DNA of 48,698 nt from Deltaproteobacteria bacterium (GTDB lineage Bacteria > Myxococcota_A > UBA9160 > SMWR01). Below are positions 18,013-27,164 of the stretch, one piece after another (position 1 is the first letter of the stretch; every line of letters begins with the position of its first letter). The translations under genes were made by a program, and so were the position numbers. The notes under the pieces are model-generated. The model was given only the letters and a program-made list of their open reading frames with translations. It did not search any database and was not told the DNA's origin. Where the stretch lies: contig JAFDEI010000074.1 of assembly GCA_019310425.1 (NCBI GenBank), positions 1 to 48,698 of the forward strand, written 5' to 3'.

Positions 18013-18711
18013 CTAATCGCCCAACAGTTCTCTCAACTGATCGGTTGCGAGTCGGTTGAACTTTCGCCCCGGTCGTTGTCGTTCCAGCTGACAGACTTCC
18101 AGGTTTTCGGGGGCCACGCGAGGCTCACCATCCGATGCTCGCTGTAGCGCGTTCCGACCGAGCTTCACGGCCTCCCCAAGGGGAATACCAGCCCGATACT
18201 CGTTCGTGAGGTAGCTGTGCAGTTCTTCTGCGGCGCCGCCGATCACGCAGAAACCTTCGTGATCACTGATGCTGCCGTCGAACTGAACGCGGTAGATCGC
18301 ATTCTTCTCGTGCCCTGCGAGATTGTCGTCACCGACCTCGGCCACGAGCATCTCGACTTCGAGCGGTTTCATCTGGTTGGTGAAGACGTCGCCAACTGCC
18401 TGCGAATACGCGTTCGCGAGCGCTTTCGCGCGCACATCCTCGCGACTGTAGGAATAGCCCTTCACATCGGCGTAACGGACACCGACTTTCCGCAGTTGGT
18501 CGAACTCGCTGAACTTGCCCACCCCCGCGAATGCCACGCGGTCGTAGATCTCGCCGATCTTCGACAACGTCGACGGATTCTCGGCCATCAGCAGGACGCC
18601 ACCTTCGTATTCGAGGGTGACGCTGGACTTGCCGCGCGCGATGCCCTTGCGTGCGTACTCGGCCTTGTCTGCCATGACCTGTTCGGGAGAAACGTAGAAC
18701 GGCATGCTCAT
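18013..18711 (-). CDS. prcA: Proteasome core particle alpha subunit
   Basis: PrcA forms the outer rings of the 20S core and the gate contacted by the Mpa ATPase. The 232-residue product starts MSMPFYVSPEQVMADKAEYA, the usual bacterial alpha N terminus, followed by RKGIARGKSSVTLEYEGGVL, RVAFAGVGKFSEFDQLRK, DVRAKALANAYSQ and YRVQFDGSISDHEGFCVIGG. It has no N-terminal catalytic Thr, as expected for alpha. ATG 18711 overlaps the prcB stop by 4 bases (ATGA); the open frame continuing upstream lies within prcB and is not PrcA-like. The C-terminal 30 residues are polar and probably flexible. Confidence 0.95.
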   Translation of the reverse strand: MSMPFYVSPEQVMADKAEYARKGIARGKSSVTLEYEGGVLLMAENPSTLSKIGEIYDRVAFAGVGKFSEFDQLRKVGVRYADVKGYSYSREDVRAKALANAYSQAVGDVFTNQMKPLEVEMLVAEVGDDNLAGHEKNAIYRVQFDGSISDHEGFCVIGGAAEELHSYLTNEYRAGIPLGEAVKLGRNALQRASDGEPRVAPENLEVCQLERQRPGRKFNRLATDQLRELLGD

Positions 18712-19556
18712 GAGGCCGCCCCACTCGCACTTCGACGCCGTCGTTCCATGATGTCCTGGTAGATCTCTTTGATCTCGGAGTCCAAGGCGTTCTCGATGCC
18801 CGCCTGCGAACAGCAACCGACGATCGGAAAGATGCCGCGTTCGATATCGACGCCACCGGTCGCGCGGTCCTGGTCGGCCGCGTCGGTAAGCGCCTCGATC
18901 GCGGCCTTGACTGCATCCCCGCGCGACATGCCGGGGCTGTAAGACTTCTTGAGCGACTCGCCCGCGAATAGCCCACCCGAACCGGTCGCCTCGAATTCGG
19001 TCTCTTCGTAGCGCCCGCCCGTCACGTCGTACTTCCACAGGCGGCCCGCGTGGCGGCGGAGGTCGTAGCCCGCGAACAGCGGCACCACGACCAGGCCCTG
19101 CATCGCCATCGGAAGGTTCTGCCGGATCATCTGCGAGAGCTTGTTCGCCTTGCCTTCGAGCTCGAGGGACTCGCCCTCGATCTTCTCGTAGTGTTCGAGT
19201 TCGACCCGCAGAATGCGCGCCATCTCGATCGCCGGCCCGGCCGCACCCGCGATCGCGACCAACGAGTGGTCGTCGGTCGCGTAGACCTTCTGGATATCGC
19301 GCGATGCGACGCGGTGCCCTTCAGTCGCGAGCCGGTCGCCCGCCATCACCACGCCGTCGACGTACTTGAGCGCGAGCACCGTCGTTCCGTGCGGAACCTC
19401 AAGCGCCCGCAGATCCACTTCGGAAACCCGGCTGAGATCGGGCCGGAAATGCGGGAAATCAACCTCTAAGAGCTCCGAAAAGCTCGAACCCTGATAACTA
19501 CCGCCGAAACGCAACGCTCCCCCCCCACGATTACCCGGATGCGCGAGCCTACTCAC
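18708..19556 (-). CDS. prcB: Proteasome core particle beta subunit, propeptide-bearing
   Basis: PrcB carries the N-terminal nucleophile protease activity. The precursor should be cut at HG|TTVLALKY. Counting the first Thr as 1, Asp17 (MAGDRLA) and Lys33 (DIQKVY) sit exactly where the catalytic set requires, and SGGLFAGESLKK and the C-terminal helices match the family. I use GTG 19556, overlapping the pup stop by 8 bases, which gives a propeptide of about 57 residues; a TTG at 19583 in the same frame would lengthen it by 9. The propeptide is rich in Gly and Ser at first, then aromatic/acidic (LLEVDFPHFRPDL), as in actinobacterial PrcB. Confidence 0.95.
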   Translation of the reverse strand: MSRLAHPGNRGGGALRFGGSYQGSSFSELLEVDFPHFRPDLSRVSEVDLRALEVPHGTTVLALKYVDGVVMAGDRLATEGHRVASRDIQKVYATDDHSLVAIAGAAGPAIEMARILRVELEHYEKIEGESLELEGKANKLSQMIRQNLPMAMQGLVVVPLFAGYDLRRHAGRLWKYDVTGGRYEETEFEATGSGGLFAGESLKKSYSPGMSRGDAVKAAIEALTDAADQDRATGGVDIERGIFPIVGCCSQAGIENALDSEIKEIYQDIMERRRRSASGAAS

Positions 19557-19848
19557 CGCCCCGCTGAACGTAGTTCTTGACAAATTCCTCCGCGTTCTCC
19601 TCGAGGACCTCGTCGATCTCTTCTACGAGCGCATCCATGTCTTCCTTGAGCTTCTCTCCCTTCTTCGAGAGCTTCTTCGAACCGTCGCTGCCACCCGAAG
19701 AATCGTCCCCGCCGCCGCCCTTGCGCGGCTCCTGCTTCTGGCCGGACTCTGCCGCAGCATAGATCGGAAACGCGGTGTCGGGGTGTCTTTCGGTTCGTTG
19801 CGAAGTCGTCTTTTCGATTCTCATGGCGTTCTCTTTTCGGCGGGTCAT
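19549..19848 (-). CDS. pup: Prokaryotic ubiquitin-like protein Pup, encoded with C-terminal Glu
   Basis: Pup is the small, mostly disordered tag attached to lysines of proteins destined for the proteasome. The conserved C-terminal half is plain: a helical Mpa-binding region (KKGEKLKEDMDALVEEIDEV) and ENAEEFVKNYVQRGGE. The final Glu is genetically encoded, so the Gln-to-Glu deamidation needed in mycobacteria is not. The middle is Gly/Ser/Asp-rich. At 99 residues it is longer than the usual 60-70; a second ATG at 19824 would give 91. The first ATG overlaps the dop stop by 4 bases. Coupled dop-pup-prcB-prcA translation is evident. Confidence 0.95.
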   Translation of the reverse strand: MTRRKENAMRIEKTTSQRTERHPDTAFPIYAAAESGQKQEPRKGGGGDDSSGGSDGSKKLSKKGEKLKEDMDALVEEIDEVLEENAEEFVKNYVQRGGE

Positions 19849-21329
19849 GCCCGCAAGTTCCTCACCAGGTCGGCTGCAGTCGGTGAATTTTCGAGCAGCT
19901 CATCCACGTGCTCCTTCGTTCCCTTGAGCGGCTCGTCCATCAGAATTCTCTTGATCGACTCATCTTCCACCCCGAATGAGATCGAATCCCAGTTCACACC
20001 AAATACCGCCGAGCCGTATCGCCTCAAGCATTCACCTCGGAAGTACGCTCGCGTGTCCTGCGGAGGCTGATGGATCGCCGCTGCAATCTCTTCATCCGTT
20101 ACGATGCGCTCGGCCCGTCCCTGGCGTTCGAGAATATAGTATAGGCCCTTGTCGGGCCGTAGGTCGTGGTACTGCAGGTCGAGCATTCGCACCTGCGGCG
20201 CGTCCCAATCGAGGGACTTGCGCTCCATGAAACCCTCTATGAGCGTCCGCTTCATGACCCAGTCGATCCGGGTGTCGAGTTCCATCGGATCGCGCACGAG
20301 GCACTCCATCACGTCCTGCCACTTCGAGAGTACGTCCAGCGTGATCGCGTCCAGCTCGCGCGTCGAGGCCCAGCGCATCGCCATGTCGAGGTACTCCGAC
20401 TGGATCTGGACGGCCGTCAGCTTCTTGCCATTTTCGAGCTGAAGCTCGAGCTTGCACTCGATGTCTTGCGACACGTCCCGGATGCCGCGAACGGGGTCGC
20501 GCAGCGACAGGTTCCGGTCGATCGCACCGTCCTCGATCATCGACAACACGATCGCAGCTGCGCCGTTTCGCAGGTAGATGGTGTATTCCGAGAGGTTCGC
20601 GTCTCCGACGATCACGTGCAGGCGCCGGTACTTCTCGCGATCGGCGTGTGGCTCGTCTCGCGTGTTGATGATCGGGCGCTTCACCATGGTATCGAGCGCG
20701 ACCTCGGTCTCGAAGAAGTCCGCGCGCTGGGACATCTGATAACGACACGGATGGCTGCGATTCTCGGAACCGACCTTGCCCGCGCCGGTGTAGACCTGGC
20801 GCGTCACGAAGTAGGGCATGAGGTGCTCGACGATCTGCTTGAAGGACGTCCGGCGGTCCATCAGGTAGTTCTCGTGCGAGCCGTAGCTGTTGCCCTTCTG
20901 GTCGCTGTTGTTCTTGTAGAGCAGCATGTGCGTGCCGTGAGGTAGCAGTGCGTTCGCCTCGCGACGGCTGGCCTCGAGCACGCGCTCGCCGGCCTTCTCG
21001 TGAATCACGAGGTCGCGTACGTTGGTGACCTCGGGGCACGAGTATTCCGGATGGGCGTGGTCGACGTAGTAGCGCGCACCGTTCACGAGCGTCTTGTTGC
21101 GGGCGATGTTCTCCTGCTGGTTCGGCGTGTACTTCTCGCCGTCGACCACGAAGCCGCGGGCGTCGGCGAGCGGATTCTCCTGGTCGTAGTCCCAGAGAAT
21201 CTCACCTGCATGATCCTCGCGGTAGGCGTTGACCAGCAGCACGCAGCTCGAGATGGGGTCGAAATCGGGATCACCCTTGACGGTGATCCCGTATTCGATC
21301 TCCGTACCCATCACCTTCGGAACTGCCAT
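19845..21329 (-). CDS. dop: Depupylase/deamidase Dop
   Basis: Dop cleaves Pup from substrates and, in Gln-type systems, deamidates Pup. The 494-residue protein is a PafA paralogue with the Dop-type start VMGTEIEYGITVKG. An insert near residues 48-68 (QENPLADARGF) corresponds to the Dop loop. The catalytic Asp (Asp90) is in NGARYYVDHAHPEYSCPE. Also present are YKNNSDQKGNSYGSHENYL, PIINTRDEPHADREKYRRLH and QPPQDTRAYFRGECL. Since Pup here ends in Glu, the relevant activity should be depupylation. The start is 30 bases downstream of mpa and the stop is overlapped by pup. Confidence 0.95.
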   Translation of the reverse strand: MAVPKVMGTEIEYGITVKGDPDFDPISSCVLLVNAYREDHAGEILWDYDQENPLADARGFVVDGEKYTPNQQENIARNKTLVNGARYYVDHAHPEYSCPEVTNVRDLVIHEKAGERVLEASRREANALLPHGTHMLLYKNNSDQKGNSYGSHENYLMDRRTSFKQIVEHLMPYFVTRQVYTGAGKVGSENRSHPCRYQMSQRADFFETEVALDTMVKRPIINTRDEPHADREKYRRLHVIVGDANLSEYTIYLRNGAAAIVLSMIEDGAIDRNLSLRDPVRGIRDVSQDIECKLELQLENGKKLTAVQIQSEYLDMAMRWASTRELDAITLDVLSKWQDVMECLVRDPMELDTRIDWVMKRTLIEGFMERKSLDWDAPQVRMLDLQYHDLRPDKGLYYILERQGRAERIVTDEEIAAAIHQPPQDTRAYFRGECLRRYGSAVFGVNWDSISFGVEDESIKRILMDEPLKGTKEHVDELLENSPTAADLVRNLRA

Positions 21330-21359
21330 CAGATCTCCACACGTCCATCGGACGCGAGC

Positions 21360-23201
21360 CTAGAGATATTGGCCCGAGGTGATGTTCTCAATCGACTCTT
21401 CCTTCCGACTGATCCCGGTTATCAGCGTGCGGACGTTGGTGATGCGCTCACCCTTCCGGCCCGAGATGCGCGCCCAGTCGTCGGGGTTCGTGGTGTTCGG
21501 GAGGTCCTCGTTCTCGCGGAACTCGTCGTTCACCGCCTCGATGACATCGTCGAGCTTGATGCCGCGCTCATCGTGGTCGATCACCCGCTTCACGGCCTTC
21601 TTCTTCGCACGCGCAATGATGTTCTCGATCATCGCGCCGCTCGCGAAGTCCTTGAAGTAGAAGATCTCGCGCTCGCCCTTCGCGTACGTGACCTCGAGGA
21701 ACTTGTTCTCCTCATCGGTCTTGTACATGCGGTCGATCGTGTCATCGATCATGCCGGAGACGATCTTGCTCGTGTCGTCGCCGTACTTCGCGAATGCGGT
21801 CTCGTGGAACGGCAGATCTACCTTCAGGTACTTGAGGAAGATCTCGCGCGCCGCGTCGCGGTCGGGGCGGTTCACCTTGATCTTGAGATCGAGACGTCCC
21901 GGCCGCAGCACCGCCGGGTCGATCAGGTCCTGGCGGTTGCTCGCGCCGATGACGATCACGTTATTGAGCGATTCGACGCCGTCGATCTCGGACAGGAACT
22001 GTGCGACCACGGTGGCCTCCATGTCCGACGAGATTCCCGAACCGCGCATGCGGAACAGTGAGTCCATTTCGTCGAAGAAGATCACCACGGGCACGTCTTC
22101 GCTGGCCTTCTCACGGGCCTTCTTGAAGACCTCGCGCAGTTTGTGCTCCGTCTCGCCGACGTACTTGTTGAGCAGCTCCGGACCCTTCACGTTCAGGAAG
22201 TACGGAGTAGTCTCCTTACCTGTCCGGGTCTCGATGCTCTTGGCCAGACTGTTCGCCACCGCTTTCGCGATCAGCGTCTTGCCGCAGCCCGGCGGGCCAT
22301 AGAGCAGGATACCCTTCGGCGGCGACAGCTGATGCTCGGCGAAGACCTCCGGGTAGATGTACGGCAGCTCGACGGAGTCGCGCAGCACGCCAATCTGGTC
22401 GCCCAGGCCGCCGATGTCCTCGTAGGAAACGTCGGGGATCTCCTCGAGCACGACCTCCTCGACGGACGACTTCGGCATCTTCTCGAAACCGAAATTCGTG
22501 CGCGGGTCGAACAACACGTGGTCGCCCGTCTTGAGTTTCTCGCTTCGCAGCGGCTCGGAAAGCGTGATGACGCGCTCGTCGTCGTTGTGGCCGAACACGA
22601 TCGCACGGTTGTCCTCGAGCAGGTCGACGACCGTCGCGATCTCGCCGCGCGAGGTGTAACCCGACGGTTCGACGATATTGAACGCCTCGTTGAGGACGAT
22701 CATCTGCCCTTCTTCGAACTGAAAGGCGTCGAGGTTCGGGTGGACGTTGACGCGCATCTGCCGGCCATCGACGAGAATCTCGGCGGTGCCGTCCTTGTTC
22801 GGGCGGTGGAAGATGCCGTAGTTGTTCGGCGGCGCGCAGAGCTTGTCGACCTCCTCCTTGAGGAGTTCGATCTGCTGCTTGGCCTCCTGCAGAACACCCA
22901 CCAGCCGTTCGTTCTGCCGCTCGGCGTCGTTGAACTGATCGCGCGTCACCGCGTAGCGCCGGCGCAGCGCCTCGTACTCGGCCAGCAGGCGGTCGAGCTG
23001 GCGGCGGGACTCCGGTGACTCCGGGCCGAAGAGTCGAATCGAGTCTTGCAGATCGGCGACTTCGTCCTGGTGGGTCCGCGCGCCGGAGCGCTCCGTCTCG
23101 GATCCAACGGGCGCGTCTTCGTCGCGCGGGTTCGTTGTCGAGATCCGCCGCATGACGTCTCGCACAAAACCCTTTCTTCCAGAGCCCTCGAACTCGCTCA
23201 T
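21360..23201 (-). CDS. mpa: Proteasome-activating AAA ATPase Mpa/ARC
   Basis: Mpa (ARC) forms a hexamer that binds Pup with its coiled coils, unfolds substrates and docks on the 20S core. With 613 residues it shows a coiled coil at about 45-125, tandem OB domains at about 125-245, and an AAA domain with Walker A GPPGCGKT (302-309), Walker B VVIFFDEMD (372-380) and the Arg-finger region DPAVLRPGRLD. The C terminus is GQYL, the HbYX-like tail used to dock on PrcA. I choose ATG 23201 (MSEFEGSGRKG) because AGGAGA lies 7 bases upstream; earlier in-frame ATGs at 23228 and 23282 lack such a site. First gene of the operon. Confidence 0.96.
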   Translation of the reverse strand: MSEFEGSGRKGFVRDVMRRISTTNPRDEDAPVGSETERSGARTHQDEVADLQDSIRLFGPESPESRRQLDRLLAEYEALRRRYAVTRDQFNDAERQNERLVGVLQEAKQQIELLKEEVDKLCAPPNNYGIFHRPNKDGTAEILVDGRQMRVNVHPNLDAFQFEEGQMIVLNEAFNIVEPSGYTSRGEIATVVDLLEDNRAIVFGHNDDERVITLSEPLRSEKLKTGDHVLFDPRTNFGFEKMPKSSVEEVVLEEIPDVSYEDIGGLGDQIGVLRDSVELPYIYPEVFAEHQLSPPKGILLYGPPGCGKTLIAKAVANSLAKSIETRTGKETTPYFLNVKGPELLNKYVGETEHKLREVFKKAREKASEDVPVVIFFDEMDSLFRMRGSGISSDMEATVVAQFLSEIDGVESLNNVIVIGASNRQDLIDPAVLRPGRLDLKIKVNRPDRDAAREIFLKYLKVDLPFHETAFAKYGDDTSKIVSGMIDDTIDRMYKTDEENKFLEVTYAKGEREIFYFKDFASGAMIENIIARAKKKAVKRVIDHDERGIKLDDVIEAVNDEFRENEDLPNTTNPDDWARISGRKGERITNVRTLITGISRKEESIENITSGQYL

Positions 23202-23610
23202 TCTGCCGTCTCCTGGTTCACCGGCCATTCCGCCGGTGGTGAATCGATCTGAGGGAAAGACTGTGCAAAGCGCGTGCCGCACTTTGAGAGCCTTGCTTCA
23301 GAACGTTCCCAGACCGGCAGAATCGACGGACAAACGGGGCCAGAACGCGCTCACCGCACGCCTCAGGACTCGCCGCAACAGAAATCGACGGGTTACGACC
23401 ACGGAGGAGGAATAACACGGGAGCGAAATCTGCTCGCTGCGAGCTGTTCAATTTCGTCACTTCGGCACCCATCGTCGCACTCCCCGGCCGGCCTTGTGGT
23501 CGTCGTCCGATGCCATCCTTGCCAGCCGTCGAACGTTCGCTGCTGCAGGTGTAACAGGGGGAGTTGAGGACGCCGAACCTATGGATATTCCGCATGTTTT
23601 TCGACTTTCA

Positions 23611-23638
23611 ACCATATCAGACGGCCCTGGCGTGTCAA
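23611..23638 (-). promoter_or_regulatory. Candidate housekeeping sigma-factor promoter of the proteasome operon
   Basis: On the minus strand a perfect -35 TTGACA (23633-23638) is followed after 16 bases by TATGGT (23611-23616), giving a start near 23604 and a leader of about 400 bases before mpa. The -10 matches 4 of 6. It sits in an AT-richer pocket of an otherwise GC-rich gap. Confidence 0.5.
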
Positions 23639-23960
23639 CACTCAGCCGGTTCGGTTGCCAGGCGCCGCAGACCGGCCCAGCGCGCGTCGGGGCATGCCGC
23701 TCCGGCGTCCCCGCAGTGACACGCTGCGGGACTCGCGAGCTGCACGCGACCCGATTCGCATCCGTACGGAATTTTCTGCGCACCGGGTGCCGCCGCGTGA
23801 TGCGAACCTGCACTCGTGTTGCCGGGTTTTTTGGCGCAAGTGTCAATTCTCCGGCGTTGCGAGCGTGCTGCACCCGCGAGCGCTGCGAAGAAATCTGCTG
23901 CGCAGAGCCGCACGGAACCACCTTTCACACTATGGACAGGTGAGAACCCGCCCCGGCAAT

Positions 23961-24010
23961 GCAGACGCCTTGCGGAAGCGTTGGCCGCATAATGGCGGCC
24001 AACGCGCAGC
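23961..24010 (-). repeat. Intergenic hairpin repeat, copy 1
   Basis: The core is TTGGCCGC (23981-23988), loop ATAATG, GCGGCCAA (23995-24002), flanked by GCGGAAGC on one side and CGCGCAGC on the other. It belongs to the dispersed family also present near 24033, 27554, 28721, 41884-42050 and 46114. Strand is given so that the family reads CTGCGCGTTGGCCGC. Confidence 0.75.
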
Positions 24011-24032
24011 GAGGCGGGGACCCGTACGTGTG

Positions 24033-24082
24033 GAAGCAGACGCCGGGCGGAAGCTTTGGCCGCAACGCGGCCAACGCGCAGC
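24033..24082 (-). repeat. Intergenic hairpin repeat, copy 2
   Basis: TTGGCCGC (24056-24063), loop AAC, GCGGCCAA (24067-24074), with the same flanks (GCAGACGCCGGGCGGAAGC and CGCGCAGC). It lies 3 bases beyond the lolA stop, where it may act as a transcription terminator or 3'-end stabiliser. It repeats copy 1 head to tail after 22 bases. Confidence 0.75.
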
Positions 24083-24085
24083 AGG

Positions 24086-24775
24086 TCAACGAGCATCGAG
24101 ATCGATCACTTCGTGCCCGGGAGGAGCTTCGAACTGGAACAGGGAGTCGTCGGGGTGCTGGTTCGCGCGAACATCGCTGAACACGACCTCGGTGACGTTA
24201 CCGAGCAGGTCATAGATCGTCGTGCGACGCAGCTCGCCTATCGCGCGGTCCGCGACGACGCGCAGCTTCTCGTAACCGACATCGGCCTTCGGAATGAGTT
24301 CGAGCTCGCTGGTATCTTCGCTGCAAGCAATTCCGCTGATCGTGAAATCGCGGCGCATGTCGCCCTCACCGATCAGAAAATGGATCGCCGCGCCCGAGAG
24401 GTAGCCCTCGGTGACTCGCATGCGCTGGACCTCCGCGTGCTCGGGATCGTGGATCCACAGCGTACGACCGTCGGAAACCACGAGACTCGGCTCGGGCTCC
24501 GAGTATTGCCAACGCATCTTCCCGGGCTTCGCGAACACGACCGTGCCGCGCGACACCTGCCCCCTGCCCGCCTTGCCGCCCAACGCAACCGAGCGCGCGG
24601 TCTGAACGAAGGAAGCGCTCAGATCCGAAACCGATTCGTAGCGTTTCTGGATCACCGCGATCGCACCGTCGACACACCTGGACGCGTCGTCCGCCACGGC
24701 CGTGGCGGAAAATCCCCCGACACCCGCGGCGATCGAAATAACGACGAGCAACAGTCTCGAAACGATGTTCATCAT
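24086..24775 (-). CDS. lolA: Outer-membrane lipoprotein carrier protein LolA
   Basis: LolA ferries lipoproteins across the periplasm from LolCDE to the outer membrane. The 229-residue protein starts MMNIVSRLLLVVISIAAG, a signal peptide ending near AVADD. The mature part has the LolA pattern: YESVSDLSASFVQTARS, GTVVFAKPGKMRWQYSEPEP, LVVSDGRTLWIHDPE, YLSGAAIHFLIGEG and a C-terminal FQFEAPPGHEVIDL. Similarity begins at ATG 24775 although the frame is open further upstream. The gap to the ftsK stop is 25 bases. Downstream are two hairpin repeats. Confidence 0.88.
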   Translation of the reverse strand: MMNIVSRLLLVVISIAAGVGGFSATAVADDASRCVDGAIAVIQKRYESVSDLSASFVQTARSVALGGKAGRGQVSRGTVVFAKPGKMRWQYSEPEPSLVVSDGRTLWIHDPEHAEVQRMRVTEGYLSGAAIHFLIGEGDMRRDFTISGIACSEDTSELELIPKADVGYEKLRVVADRAIGELRRTTIYDLLGNVTEVVFSDVRANQHPDDSLFQFEAPPGHEVIDLDAR

Positions 24776-24800
24776 CGAGGTAGACGGATTCCGGGCCGGA

Positions 24801-27164
24801 TTATTCGACGATCGAGCCGAGAAAGATCTGGATGTAGGAAATAGACGCGTTGCGCGAATCAGCGACGATTGCGACAGCTCGATCGAACATCTCATCGACA
24901 TCCTCATCGCGCTCGACTCCGGCAATATCACCATCTTCGTTGATCTGGATCAGCTCTTCATCGAAACTCGGTGCGCCCTGCTCGCGCAATGCCGCCACGA
25001 GCTTCGTGACCTCCTCCTCCGAAACGAACGCGCCGTGCATGCGCTGGAGCTTCGACGTACCCGGCGGCAGGAAGAGCATGTCGCCCTGGCCGAGCAGATG
25101 GTCGGCGCCATTCTGGTCGAGGATCGTTCGCGAGTCGGTTCGAGAGGACACCTGAAAGGAAATACGCGCGGGGAAGTTCGCCTTGATGACGCCGGTGAGC
25201 ACATCGACGCTCGGGCGCTGCGTCGCGAGCACCAGGTGGATACCGGCCGCACGCGCCATCTGCGCCAGCCGCTGAAGCGATTCCTCCACATCCTTGGCGG
25301 ACACGACCATCAAGTCGGCGAGCTCGTCGATGACGACGACGATGTAGGGGAGGCGCCGGTATGCGACTTCCTCACCCTCTTCTTCGCCCGGCTTCGAGCG
25401 AAGTCGGAAGGTTCGGTTGCCCTTCGCGAGTTCCGTGTCGACCCGTGTATTGAACTGCGCGATGCTGCGAACCCCGATCGCAGACATCATCTGATAGCGC
25501 TCCTCCATCTTGCGCACGACGCCCGCGAGCGCCGCAGAGGCGCGCTTCGGGTTCGTCACGACGTCTGCGAGCAGATGCGGAATACCCTCGTAGATCGACA
25601 GTTCGAGCAGTTTCGGGTCTATGAGCAACAGCTTGAGTTCGTTCGGCGTTGCGCGACACAGGATCGAGCACAGCAGTGCATTCAGGAACACGCTCTTGCC
25701 GGTTCCGGTCGCTCCGGCGACGAGCAGGTGCGGCATCTTCGAGAGGTCTGCGTGGGCGGGATTTCCGAAGATGTCCTTGCCCAGCGCAATCGCGAGCTTC
25801 GAACTCTCGCTGCGGAGCTGTTCGCAGTCGAGCACGTCGCGGATGTAAACGGTGTCGCGAACCTGGTTCGCGACCTCGATCCCGACCACCGACTTTCCGG
25901 GCAACGGCGCGATCACACGCACCGAAAGCGCGCGCAGCGCGAGCGCGAGGTCATCGGCGAGGCCGACGATCTTGTTGACCTTGATGCCCGAACCCGGCTC
26001 GAATTCGTACATCGTGATGACCGGGCCCGGGTGGACGGTTGCGACCTGTCCCGAGACACCGAAATCCTTCAGCTTCTTCTCGAGGATGCGCGAGTTCATG
26101 ACCAGGCTGTCGCGGTCAAAGCTCCGCACCTCGGCGGTCTTCAGGAAGATCTCGGCCGGGTCGGGCAGCTTGAATTCGCCCCCGGCGCCACCGTCTTCGA
26201 AGTGGAATGCCTCCTGTTTCTCAGGCTTGGCGCCATCGGATTCGGCGCGGTGATCGATGATGGTCGGACCCGCGCCGCGCGGGCGCCGCGCGGGCGCCGC
26301 GGGAATCACCGCTTCACCGTCTCCCGCATCGTCCACGGCTTCGAATTCGGGATCAGACCCTTCATGATCCGTCGCAGCTTCTCGCGCGGCCGCAGTGCGT
26401 GCGCGGCGCGCACGCTGCTCGCGCCAGACCACGAGCGACTGCCCACCGCGCTGGACACCGTCGACGAGCGCGAGCACGCCGCGGTGCGCGGCCTTCACCG
26501 CCGCGATGATCGCCGCGCCGATTCCCACCACGGCGGCGAGAGTCGCGCGGCTGGCCGCCATCACGGCGTGTGCAATTGCAGCGCCGGCCCAGCCGAGCCC
26601 GACGCCGAGCGTGGCAAGCGTGGCGGAGCTCGAAATGCCGACCGCGCTCAAGCATCCGATCGAGAACATTGCCGCGTTCAGCATCAACGCGCCCCAGACT
26701 CCGACGATCCAGAGCTGGTGACGCGCGAGGAAACCGCCGAGCGCCCCCCCACCCACTTCGGCGAAATGAGATGGGAACGAAGCGTGCAGCACGGGGCCAA
26801 GCGTCGCCACCGAAACCAGCAGCAGCGCGACCGCCAGCCAAAAGCGCGAAACCACCGGCGGCAACGGCTTGCCGACGATCATCCGCGCGGCCACGTATGT
26901 CACGGCGACGGCGAGCACGACCGAGCCGTATCCGAACCCACGCAGCAGCAGCGAAGCCACGAGCGCACCCGCCATACCGGCGCGGTTCGCGACTTGCGCG
27001 TGCGAAAGCAGCGGGTCGGACGGCGAATACGTCGCGAGGCCCAGTAGTGCAAGCAGCGACAGGCTGAGCAAAGCGACGCCCGCACATTTCTCGAAAACCC
27101 GGCCGGAAGCCGAGGAATCGGATCTCGCATCGGACCGCCGCCCACGGGCGACCGCCTTAGCCAT
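24801..27164 (-). CDS. ftsK: DNA translocase FtsK, gamma domain cut short
   Basis: FtsK anchors at the septum and pumps the terminus region, orienting on KOPS through its C-terminal gamma winged helix. The 787-residue product has four or more N-terminal membrane helices (about 27-170), an Ala/Pro/acidic linker (250-340), and the alpha/beta motor with Walker A GATGTGKS (484-491), Walker [13 protein letters not shown] and [20 protein letters not shown]. The gamma domain begins ([20 protein letters not shown]) but ends 9 residues later, at IFLGSIVE, where family members continue with the recognition helix (typically GYNRAAR...) and about 25 more residues. A 3' deletion or frameshift is likely. 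Confidence 0.93.
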   Translation of the reverse strand: MAKAVARGRRSDARSDSSASGRVFEKCAGVALLSLSLLALLGLATYSPSDPLLSHAQVANRAGMAGALVASLLLRGFGYGSVVLAVAVTYVAARMIVGKPLPPVVSRFWLAVALLLVSVATLGPVLHASFPSHFAEVGGGALGGFLARHQLWIVGVWGALMLNAAMFSIGCLSAVGISSSATLATLGVGLGWAGAAIAHAVMAASRATLAAVVGIGAAIIAAVKAAHRGVLALVDGVQRGGQSLVVWREQRARRARTAAAREAATDHEGSDPEFEAVDDAGDGEAVIPAAPARRPRGAGPTIIDHRAESDGAKPEKQEAFHFEDGGAGGEFKLPDPAEIFLKTAEVRSFDRDSLVMNSRILEKKLKDFGVSGQVATVHPGPVITMYEFEPGSGIKVNKIVGLADDLALALRALSVRVIAPLPGKSVVGIEVANQVRDTVYIRDVLDCEQLRSESSKLAIALGKDIFGNPAHADLSKMPHLLVAGATGTGKSVFLNALLCSILCRATPNELKLLLIDPKLLELSIYEGIPHLLADVVTNPKRASAALAGVVRKMEERYQMMSAIGVRSIAQFNTRVDTELAKGNRTFRLRSKPGEEEGEEVAYRRLPYIVVVIDELADLMVVSAKDVEESLQRLAQMARAAGIHLVLATQRPSVDVLTGVIKANFPARISFQVSSRTDSRTILDQNGADHLLGQGDMLFLPPGTSKLQRMHGAFVSEEEVTKLVAALREQGAPSFDEELIQINEDGDIAGVERDEDVDEMFDRAVAIVADSRNASISYIQIFLGSIVE

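Larger units (their letters stand above)
23202..24085. other. 884-base gap between lolA and mpa: promoter, long leader, two repeat elements
   Basis: No convincing gene here. It holds the candidate mpa promoter (23611-23638), a leader of about 400 bases and two hairpin repeats (23961-24010, 24033-24082). Open frames of 100-190 codons on both strands (for example 23457-23921 minus) have composition unlike the neighbouring genes, no ribosome site and no recognisable motif. Confidence 0.6.

Noticed and set aside
19557-19583. TTG 19583 as the prcB start
   Set aside because: GTG 19556 fits the coupled pup-stop/prcB-start arrangement better and keeps the overlap to 8 bases; the TTG cannot be fully excluded.
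23457-23921. A 154-codon minus-strand frame upstream of mpa
   Set aside because: Ser/Arg/Pro-rich translation without motif; it spans the candidate promoter and has no ribosome site.
24702-27047. A 781-codon plus-strand frame opposite ftsK and lolA
   Set aside because: Same shadow effect; composition mirrors the antisense of FtsK, and no ribosome site or family signature is present.
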